A DNA stretch of 64,000 nucleotides. It comes from Labrenzia sp. 011 (lineage in GTDB: Bacteria; Pseudomonadota; Alphaproteobacteria; Rhizobiales; Stappiaceae). The notes under the pieces are model-generated. The model did not search any database, was not told the origin of the DNA, and was given only the letters and a program-made list of their open reading frames with translations. The stretch is taken from assembly GCF_003075075.1 (NCBI RefSeq), contig NZ_QCYM01000063.1:1-64000 (forward strand), read 5' to 3'. Position numbers and translations under genes: made by a program. Below, piece after piece: positions 57,835 to 64,000 of this stretch. Each line of letters opens with the position of its first letter. The first letter of the stretch is position 1.

Positions 57835-58092
57835 TCAACTGCGAGCGGCGTTGCTCGCTCTGGAAGTGGAAGCTGCGGCTTTCTTCGGCTTCCGTGCCTT
57901 GACCGGTTTGGCGGCCGGCCGGTCGTCCTGCATCGCCATGCGCGCTGCGCGCAGTCTCATGGTCTTTGCATCACGCAGTTCGGATTCGGTCCGCAGCATT
58001 TCCTGCGAGATCCGCTTGGTTGTTTCCGCCTTTGATTCTGCAGTCTCGCGCCGTGTCCGGCTGAGTTTGCTGCCGTTGGTCTCGGTGGACAT
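57835..58092 (-). CDS. Small basic hypothetical protein, 85 residues
   Basis: Lys/Arg- and Ala-rich, with an N-terminal acidic/polar mix (T-E-T-N-G-S-K-L-S-R-T-R-R-E) and a C-terminal A-K-P-V-K-A-R-K-P-K-K-A-A-A-S tail like histone H1-type or nucleoid proteins. Not recognised. ATG 58092 is preceded by AAGGA at nine bases. Lies downstream of the cold-shock gene, beyond that gene's terminator. Confidence 0.65.
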   Translation of the reverse strand: MSTETNGSKLSRTRRETAESKAETTKRISQEMLRTESELRDAKTMRLRAARMAMQDDRPAAKPVKARKPKKAAASTSRASNAARS

Positions 58093-58121
58093 TATTTCCG
58101 ATCCTTTCAAAAGTGCAGAAC

Positions 58122-58149
58122 AAAAAAAAGGCCGGGAAATTTCCCGACC
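58122..58149 (-). terminator. Rho-independent terminator of the cold-shock gene
   Basis: On the minus strand GGTCGGGAAATTTCCCGGCC followed by eight T (58129-58122). 63 bases beyond the csp stop. Confidence 0.9.
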
Positions 58150-58211
58150 TCTCGTTTCACCTCATGGGTTCGTGCCAGTACATCCGTGGTCACAAACCCG
58201 GGATGAGGTAT

Positions 58212-58421
58212 TTAGACTGCCTGCAGGTTGTCAGCAGCGGACTTGCCGGAGCGACGATCCTGGACAACTTCAAAGCTGACCTTCTGGCCTTCGACCAGAG
58301 AGTGCATGCCAGCGCGTTCAACAGCGGAGATGTGAACGAACACGTCTGCAGCGCCATCTTCAGGCTGGATGAAGCCGAAGCCTTTGGTGGAATTGAAGAA
58401 CTTAACGGTGCCAATGGTCAT
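58212..58421 (-). CDS. Cold-shock protein (CspA family)
   Basis: 69 residues, single OB-fold. RNP1 K-G-F-G-F-I and RNP2 V-F-V-H-I-S intact, start [12 protein letters not shown] chaperone. AAGGAA lies six to seven bases before the ATG. Whether it is cold-induced or growth-phase-controlled cannot be told. Confidence 0.96.
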   Translation of the reverse strand: MTIGTVKFFNSTKGFGFIQPEDGAADVFVHISAVERAGMHSLVEGQKVSFEVVQDRRSGKSAADNLQAV

Positions 58422-58923
58422 AACGATTTCCTTTCAATCGGTCATGAGAGTATACCTGCCCCGCAATTTTGCGAAACGGGCGATTAGGTCGACGTTGATA
58501 GGGAAGATCGTTCAGGCCGCGGCACGCCGCGCAGTCACAAAGTTCGTCAAACAATATCGATGAGCATTACATAGGCCGGATACGTGTCCAAAACAAGGCA
58601 TGTTTCGCAATATGGTGTTTTTTTCGATAAAAAAAGTTCCGGGCACGGCAGAAAAAGAAACCGCGTGTGAACGACTTGGCTGTTTTCCGCGCAATTCACT
58701 GATCCGGTGACGGGGCGGTCTTGAAAAGCGCGGAAAATCCGATGGCAACAGAAGGCCGTGCTGCCGGATTGGCGGGTGATGGGCAAACCGGAGCTCCGCA
58801 CATCCCGTGACAACATGGCGCGAGACAGGACCGTCAGGCGATCGTTTGTGAACCATCCGCGAAAATGCTAGATTGATCTGCGTTGCGAGAACGTCGTTTT
58901 CAAAAATATTTTTTTGGTGGCAT
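58422..58923. other. Divergent region between csp and the exported-protein gene
   Basis: About 500 bases without a gene. It should contain the csp promoter and 5' leader on the minus strand and the promoter of the plus-strand cluster; I could not place either reliably. An A/T tract (58616-58636) stands about 290 bases upstream of 58924. Confidence 0.5.
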
Positions 58924-59691
58924 ATGGCAGACCTGACCAGGCGCAAATTTGTGAATTTGCTTTCATTTATGCTGTCGTTAGTCATTTTCTGGCTGACGGG
59001 CGCAACAAGTTCGGCGAAGGGAAGCAGGCTGGATCTGGCCGACCCCGTCGAAACAGGTACCTGGAAGTTCAACACCCCCGGACGGATATCGCCCGCGGGC
59101 AGGGTATTGCCTGTCGAGGGAGTTGCTGGGGGAGAGCGGACTTCCGGCACGCTTGAAAGCGGCAGCGACAGTGCAAACACGGTCGTTGCCTATGGAGGCG
59201 AGTCTCCCGGCGCCAGGGCGGGGTCGGGAAGCGAGCCGATCAATCCCAATCAGTATGTTCCCGGAAAAACGGGGACGAACGCCCGACTGGAACGGGTGAC
59301 GCTACAGCGTTTTCTGAACACCCGGGCGCGAATAACCTCCGTGTCAAAGAGATGCGCAACGAAAATTCAGCGCGGTGAGGAGCCGCTCAGGTGCATTGAG
59401 AATGTGCTGAGGGAATTCGAGGCGCGCCTGGAACGGGAGGCCGGCCGCGGAAGCGGTGTTGCGAAATCGGCCTTGCCGATCGTCAGGCAGATGGTCAGAG
59501 ATGTCCGCGAGGCAAAAAGTGGCAAGGCGGGCCTTGCAATCGTGCGCAGGGGGATCGGCAAGGTTCAGCGCATTCGCCTCGTCAGATCACAGGATGCGGT
59601 GGTCGCGAAACTTCAGCAACAGCAGCGCGCCGTGCTGGTAGAGACATTGCAGGCTGTGGAGATCAACCTTGTGAAAGCGATCGCGATTTGA
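58924..59691 (+). CDS. Exported hypothetical protein with Tat-like signal
   Basis: 255 residues, not recognised. N-terminus T-R-R-K-F-V-N-L-L-S-F-M-L-S-L-V-I-F-W-L carries a twin-arginine motif (T-R-R-x-F) followed by a hydrophobic core and a likely cut near A-T-S-S-A-K. A low-complexity Gly/Ser/Thr/Pro part (about 35-120) leads to a basic helical C-terminal domain with two Cys (R-C-A-T-K, L-R-C-I-E). Start at ATG 58924, with GGTGG upstream. Twenty bases ahead of the caspase gene, same direction. Confidence 0.75.
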   Translation: MADLTRRKFVNLLSFMLSLVIFWLTGATSSAKGSRLDLADPVETGTWKFNTPGRISPAGRVLPVEGVAGGERTSGTLESGSDSANTVVAYGGESPGARAGSGSEPINPNQYVPGKTGTNARLERVTLQRFLNTRARITSVSKRCATKIQRGEEPLRCIENVLREFEARLEREAGRGSGVAKSALPIVRQMVRDVREAKSGKAGLAIVRRGIGKVQRIRLVRSQDAVVAKLQQQQRAVLVETLQAVEINLVKAIAI

Positions 59692-59711
59692 ATGGACGGC
59701 TTTTCCCGGTC

Positions 59712-61685
59712 ATGAACTGGCTCGTGGTCCGGCTGCTGCCGGCGAGAATGCCGGTCCTGGCCTGCGGGCTTCTTCTGGTTGCCTTGTGTTGCGGACCTGC
59801 GTCGGCCGAGGGCGAAGCCGCCGGCATCCGGATGGCGCTCGTCATCGGCAATTCCAATTATGTTTCCGAAAAGCTGCCGAATGCAGGCAACGATGCGCAG
59901 AGCATTGCCACCACACTGCAAACCCTCGACTTCGACGTCCGGCTGGTGCTGGATGCGACCCGCGATCGCTTCATCGGCGAAATAGAAGAATTCGCGGACG
60001 ATACGCTGCGCCGCAACGCAAGCGTCGTGCTCGTCTATTATGCCGGCCACGGGGTCCAGCTGGCCGGAAAGAACTACTTCATCCCGGTCGACGCGCATAT
60101 CAGCGATATCGACAGTCTCGTGGCGGAAAGCGTCCAGTTCGACCACCTCCTGAACCAGGTCGGGAAAAGCAGCTCGTTCAAGATGATCTTTCTCGACGCC
60201 TGCCAGAACAATCCGTTCCAGGACCGCATCGGCAGCGTCGGGGTCGGTCTCGCCCCGCCTCCGGACGTCAGCGGGTTCCTGATCGGTTTTGCGACACAGC
60301 CCGGAAAGGTCGCCTATGACGGGGCTGGCAACAACAGCCCCTATACATCTGCGCTCCTTGCCAACATGCATGTGCCGGGACAGGAGGTCCTGTCCGTGCT
60401 GGCGGAGGTGAACCGCCATGTACGCAAGGACACCGGGGGCGCCCAGGTTCCCTACGTTCAGTTTTCGGTCAAGCCGGAATTCTACTTTCTTCCGGGCGAG
60501 AAGGCCGACCAGGACGTCGAGGTCCGGCTCTGGAAGCTGGCTGCCCAACAAGCCGATCCCGAACTCATCAACCTGTATGTGGAGCGCTATCCGGAAGGCC
60601 GCTTTGCCGGCGAGGCACGCACCTTGCTGGACAAGGCGGAGGCTGATCTGGCCGGCAGGGGGACGCAAGATCCCGAGAACCGCGACAGGCTGGAAGAGGA
60701 AATCTGGACAAATGCCCTGGCGTCCCGCAACGGGTCCCTGCTCGAATATTACATAGAACGCTTCCCCAACGGGCGGAACCTGGAGCAGGCGAAGGAACTT
60801 GTCACCCAGCTTGCCCCCGGCGATGAGGCGAACATATCGCCCGCTGAACTCTGCCGGAAATATGCCACTCATCCCAATGATTCCACGGTTATCTACCGGG
60901 GTGTTTCGCTCGAGCGGCTGGCAAGAAATTCCGCGGCGGCCGTGAAGGCCTGCGAAGAATCCGTGAGGACCTATCCGGAAGATCCGCATTACAAGGCCCT
61001 GCTTGCCCGCGCTCTGGCCGCCGGCGGCGACACCGATCGCGCGGTAGATTTCTACAAGCAGGCCGCACTGGCAGGAAACACCCGGGCGCTGGTCAGCCTC
61101 GGCCTGTTCTACGAACTGGGCCAGAGCGTGCCGAAAAACCTGGTGACGGCAAGAGCTCTGTTCGAGGAGGCCTACAGTCACGGCAGCACGGACGGAGCGA
61201 TCAACCTGGCCGTTTCGCTCTACTCGGGAACCGGTGGGGAGCGGGACGTTCCGCGCGCGATCGCTCTGCTGGAGTTCGCCTCTTCGGAAGGGGCGGCCAG
61301 AGCGACGTATAATCTGGGCGTATTTGCCAAGGAGGGCGTCAACAAGTCGCCTGAAAACGCCGTGGCCTATTTCGAGCTTGCCGCCCGGCAAGGCTATGCG
61401 GAAGGGGCGCTCGCAGCCGCGGCGATCTACGACGAAGGCTTTCACACCGAGAGAGCACCGCAAAAGGCCTCGGAACTGCTTTTGTCGGCGCTGACCTCGG
61501 ACAATGGCGAGATACTTTCGAAGCTTGCTGCCGACGCCGACAGCTGGTCGCGCGAAACGATCCTCTCCCTCCAGTCGCAAATGAAAACGGCGGGATATTA
61601 CGAGGGGACCCTCGACGGCGTCCCCGGTCCGCAATTCAATCGCGGCCTTGAACTGTGGCGTCTCTACGGTGGATCGCCGTCCTGA
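59712..61685 (+). CDS. Exported caspase-fold (C14) protease with Sel1-like repeats
   Basis: 657 residues. Signal peptide (A-R-M-P-V-L-A-C-G-L-L-L-V-A-L-C-C, cut near A-S-A-E). Caspase domain (about 38-265): R-M-A-L-V-I-G-N-S-N-Y, the catalytic His in Y-Y-A-G-H-G-V-Q (His113) and Cys in F-L-D-A-C-Q-N-N-P-F (Cys164). A linker and TPR-like part precede Sel1-like repeats (about 430-610), e.g. A-L-V-S-L-G-L-F-Y-E-L-G and A-T-Y-N-L-G-V-F-A. The C-terminal segment G-Y-Y-E-G-T-L-D-G looks like a peptidoglycan-binding motif. Likely periplasmic or outer-surface; substrate unknown. Start 59712 is given; TTG 59688 is in frame. Confidence 0.88.
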   Translation: MNWLVVRLLPARMPVLACGLLLVALCCGPASAEGEAAGIRMALVIGNSNYVSEKLPNAGNDAQSIATTLQTLDFDVRLVLDATRDRFIGEIEEFADDTLRRNASVVLVYYAGHGVQLAGKNYFIPVDAHISDIDSLVAESVQFDHLLNQVGKSSSFKMIFLDACQNNPFQDRIGSVGVGLAPPPDVSGFLIGFATQPGKVAYDGAGNNSPYTSALLANMHVPGQEVLSVLAEVNRHVRKDTGGAQVPYVQFSVKPEFYFLPGEKADQDVEVRLWKLAAQQADPELINLYVERYPEGRFAGEARTLLDKAEADLAGRGTQDPENRDRLEEEIWTNALASRNGSLLEYYIERFPNGRNLEQAKELVTQLAPGDEANISPAELCRKYATHPNDSTVIYRGVSLERLARNSAAAVKACEESVRTYPEDPHYKALLARALAAGGDTDRAVDFYKQAALAGNTRALVSLGLFYELGQSVPKNLVTARALFEEAYSHGSTDGAINLAVSLYSGTGGERDVPRAIALLEFASSEGAARATYNLGVFAKEGVNKSPENAVAYFELAARQGYAEGALAAAAIYDEGFHTERAPQKASELLLSALTSDNGEILSKLAADADSWSRETILSLQSQMKTAGYYEGTLDGVPGPQFNRGLELWRLYGGSPS

Positions 61686-61731
61686 ACATCTCCGGACGGA
61701 CCGGAAACCGTTTTCTCGGCAAGGGCAGACT

Positions 61732-63921
61732 ATGGAACTGGACGTCCTTTATCTGGCAGACCTGCGCTTTCCGGGCGGTACGGCCACATCACTCAGATAC
61801 GACCTGAGAGCCTGCAGGCTGGCGGGGCTCAGGGCCGGGATTGTGCCGCTGTCATCACCCCTGTTTCCCAGAAGCCTCGTTCCGAATTCCGCGTTGCTCG
61901 CTGAAATTCAGGCGACCGGCACGGTGATCGTTCCGCAAAACGAACGACCGAGGGCCCGGGTCGCTCTTCTGTATCATCCCTCCCTGCTGGACAGGACGGT
62001 GCATGTGCATGCCGGATTCGACGCGGATGTTTTCTATGTTGTGGTCCATCAGCCGACGCGGGACCGCAGAGGACGTTCCTATTACCGGACGGGGACCTGG
62101 GCCGGACTGGCGGCCGACTGGTTCGCCCAGGACCTGCGGCTGCTGCCGGTCAGCGACGTCGTCCGCAGGGATCTTGCGCGGCAGGATCTTTCCCATGCGC
62201 TTCACCCCTGTAACTGGACCAACCTGATCGATCCGGCGGACTTTCCGCAAAAGCGGACGGGAGAGGTGAAGGGGCCGGTAACGATCGGCCGGCACAGTCG
62301 ACCGTCCCGGGACAAGTTTCCCTCTCCGCAGGTCACCCTGGCATGCTATCCGCGCGGCCCGGATTTCAACCATCTGATGATGGGCGTGCCCCAGGACTTT
62401 CTCGACGAATTCGAGACACTGCCGTCGAACTGGCAGATTTATCCCTTCTCGTCCTGGCCGGTGTCCGAGTTCCTGCGCAGCCTGGACATCTACAGCTATT
62501 TTCACTCGGACACCTGGATTGAAGCCTTCGGCTACAATGTGCTCGAAGCACTCGCGACCGGACTGCCCTGTGTGGTGCCGCATTACATGAACGAGACCTT
62601 CTCAGACGCCTGCTTTTACGCAGACCCTGAAGAGGCGCCGCAGCTCTACGACCGACTTCGCTCCGACCGGGCGCTCCGCGAAGAGGCGTCCTCAAGAGCG
62701 CGGGACCATGTCGTGTCCCGTTTCGCGCTGGATCAGTTCGCAAGGAAGTTTGAAAACGTTGCCGAAGCGCCCCGGGTTTCGTCACCCGCAAGTCCGGTGA
62801 AGCGCGAAACATCGGAGAAGCCTGTTGTACTGTCGGTGACCTCCAACGGCATCGGCCTGGGCCACCTGACCCGCCAGATTGCCATAGCCGAAGCGCTCGG
62901 ACCTGCCGTCAATGTGGTTTTCTTTTCGCTTTCGGAAGCGATCGAGGTCGCCCGGTCCATGGGGTATCTGGCCGAATTCCGCCCCTTCCATCGCAGGCTG
63001 CAGCTGGATGTCGAGGAGTGGAATGGCTTTTTCTTTCAGGAAATGCGCGAGGCGCTCAGTCACTACAGGCCGGCCCTGGTCCTGTTCGACGGCAACATGC
63101 CCTACAGCGGCTTCACCGATGCCCTGGATTCCTACGGCAAAAGCTATTGCGCCTGGATCCGGCGGGGGCTGTGGCGCACGCCGCAGCCCGAAAGCATCGC
63201 CCGGGAAGGGGCTTTCGATGTCATAATCGAGCCCGGAGAACTCTGTGAAGCTTTGGACCTCGGATATTCGAGCGTGAATCCGGACAATGTTGCCAGGGTA
63301 AACCCGGTCCTGATGACCCAGCCGCACCAGCTCCTCGACAAGACCGCTGCCAGGCGCGCGCTCGAACTGCCGGAGAACGCAACATTGTGTCTGGTGCAGC
63401 TCGGGGCGGAAGCCAATTTCGACATGTCCCTTCCCAGGGAACTTCTGTTCGACTTTCTTGACAGGCATCCGGAGGTGATTGCTGTCGATGTCAGGTCGCC
63501 GCTGCATGCGACCGGTCATGCCGATATTCATGAGCGTTTCCTTCTGCGTCGGCTTTTCCCGCTCGGCCGTTATCTGAAAGCGTTCGACTTCGCTGTCTGC
63601 GCTGCCGGATATAATACGTTTCATGAAAACATCGCCGCCGCGCTGCCGACGCTATTCATCCCCAACAGCAATCCCGAAACCGACGATCAGGACGCGAGAG
63701 CCCTGCATGGCGCGCGCGCCGGATGGAATCTGGCAAGCACGGCAGACGACCCCTACGAGATTGAAACACAGCTTCGAAAATTGCTCGATCCCGAGGTTCG
63801 GCAGACATTGTCGCTGGCCTGCGGACGAAAGACCGGTTGCTGGGACGGTGCCTCGCAAATCGCCCGCCAGTTGCGGATACAGGCCCGGCTTCCGGACTCC
63901 TTTCAGGTGCCTGAACGATGA
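61732..63921 (+). CDS. Two-domain glycosyltransferase (GT4-like + GT28-like)
   Basis: 729 residues. N-terminal half (about 1-345): G-G-T-A-T-S-L-R-Y-D-L and the donor-site E-A-F-G-Y-N-V-L-E-A-L-A-T-G-L-P of GT4 enzymes. C-terminal half from about 363: V-T-S-N-G-I-G-L-G-H-L-T-R-Q and A-A-G-Y-N-T-F-H-E-N-I-A-A-A-L-P, the hallmarks of GT28/MurG-like or UGT-like transferases. The two GT-B folds are joined by a linker at residues about 345-362. No signal or TM helix. Probably cytosolic and adds two sugars, or one domain may be regulatory. ATG 61732 follows AAGGG. Confidence 0.85.
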   Translation: MELDVLYLADLRFPGGTATSLRYDLRACRLAGLRAGIVPLSSPLFPRSLVPNSALLAEIQATGTVIVPQNERPRARVALLYHPSLLDRTVHVHAGFDADVFYVVVHQPTRDRRGRSYYRTGTWAGLAADWFAQDLRLLPVSDVVRRDLARQDLSHALHPCNWTNLIDPADFPQKRTGEVKGPVTIGRHSRPSRDKFPSPQVTLACYPRGPDFNHLMMGVPQDFLDEFETLPSNWQIYPFSSWPVSEFLRSLDIYSYFHSDTWIEAFGYNVLEALATGLPCVVPHYMNETFSDACFYADPEEAPQLYDRLRSDRALREEASSRARDHVVSRFALDQFARKFENVAEAPRVSSPASPVKRETSEKPVVLSVTSNGIGLGHLTRQIAIAEALGPAVNVVFFSLSEAIEVARSMGYLAEFRPFHRRLQLDVEEWNGFFFQEMREALSHYRPALVLFDGNMPYSGFTDALDSYGKSYCAWIRRGLWRTPQPESIAREGAFDVIIEPGELCEALDLGYSSVNPDNVARVNPVLMTQPHQLLDKTAARRALELPENATLCLVQLGAEANFDMSLPRELLFDFLDRHPEVIAVDVRSPLHATGHADIHERFLLRRLFPLGRYLKAFDFAVCAAGYNTFHENIAAALPTLFIPNSNPETDDQDARALHGARAGWNLASTADDPYEIETQLRKLLDPEVRQTLSLACGRKTGCWDGASQIARQLRIQARLPDSFQVPER

Positions 63922-64000
63922 GGCGGCATCTGCAAACCATCGGGCTCAGATATGCCCTGCGCGGTCTTCGTGTTCTCCGGCGCGCCGACAAACCCGATGC
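63918..64000 (+). CDS. Start of a following gene, cut by the window end
   Basis: ATG 63918 overlaps the glycosyltransferase stop (ATGA). 27 codons are visible: M-R-R-H-L-Q-T-I-G-L-R-Y-A-L-R-G-L-R-V-L-R-R-A-D-K. The basic N-terminus gives no family. The overlap shows that the cluster continues past the window. Confidence 0.6.
   Translation, partial: MRRHLQTIGLRYALRGLRVLRRADKPD

Noticed and set aside
57658-58035. 125-codon plus-strand frame antisense to the basic small protein
   Set aside because: No domain; extends from the intergenic region over the minus-strand gene 57835-58092, which has a ribosome site.
59613-61634. 673-codon minus-strand frame over the caspase gene
   Set aside because: Shadow of the caspase gene; that frame has both catalytic residues and a signal peptide.

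Overview
The window is a high-GC (low 60s % by eye), chromosome-type segment of an alphaproteobacterium. Gene order (rmuC-def-fmt-truA ... dapE ... dapD ... argB-HAD-engB ... yidC-rnpA-rpmH) is the Hyphomicrobiales (Rhizobiales) housekeeping backbone. The Omp2b-like porin, Tad locus and an N-type ATPase with Na+ ligands suggest a marine member such as the Stappiaceae; the family assignment is inference from gene content, not from a marker search.

Region by region. (1) 126-10246: a Flp/Tad pilus locus: pilin, prepilin peptidase cpaA, cpaB, cpaC, cpaD, cpaE, cpaF, tadB, tadC on the plus strand, and a TPR lipoprotein tadD facing it. TadE/F/G pseudopilins are not in the window. (2) 10433-13562: an M17 aminopeptidase, a MarR regulator, an NlpC/P60 hydrolase and a small hypothetical gene. 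A 48-residue AT-rich gene (13745-13891) for a secreted YHYH-type peptide follows. (3) 13987-18485: rmuC (minus), def, fmt, a GNAT acetyltransferase and truA. (4) 18486-25376: accessory insert with a long leader, a major porin, a TetR regulator, a DUF2189 membrane protein, an MscS channel and a DUF805 protein. (5) 25452-28576: dapE, a membrane protein and convergent dapD (lysine/diaminopimelate synthesis). (6) 28938-35186: second accessory insert: EamA transporter, divergent Bcr/CflA pump and TetR regulator, a YflT-like stress protein behind a perfect FNR box, a GFA-family protein, a LysR regulator and a DUF817 protein that probably starts at CTG. (7) 35206-41051: pyrimidine nucleotidase, argB, engB, a hexapeptide acetyltransferase, yidC, rnpA, rpmH with a clear promoter. 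(8) 41447-49524: a TVP38 protein and MerA/LPD-like flavoprotein, a histidine kinase, tRNA-Arg(ACG), a PoxB-type TPP enzyme, a small hypothetical gene and an acetoin/diacetyl reductase. (9) 49653-57304: a complete N-ATPase operon in the order D-C-Q-R-B-E-F-A-G with a b-delta fusion and a c-subunit carrying Na+-type ligands. It follows by 37 nt a class III PHA-synthase-like gene that has an FNR-like box upstream. (10) 57835-58421: a small basic protein and a cold-shock protein. (11) 58924-64000: a tightly packed run encoding a Tat-like exported protein, a caspase-fold protease with Sel1 repeats, a double-domain glycosyltransferase and the start of a fourth gene. This last cluster is the least explained part of the window.

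How parts may work together: the two FNR-type boxes lie ahead of the stress protein and of the PhaC-like/N-ATPase block, suggesting a low-oxygen programme in which ATP-driven Na+ export is coupled to carbon-storage metabolism. The caspase/glycosyltransferase cluster looks like an envelope or surface-glycan system of unknown role. All homology statements come from reading motifs; no database search was run.
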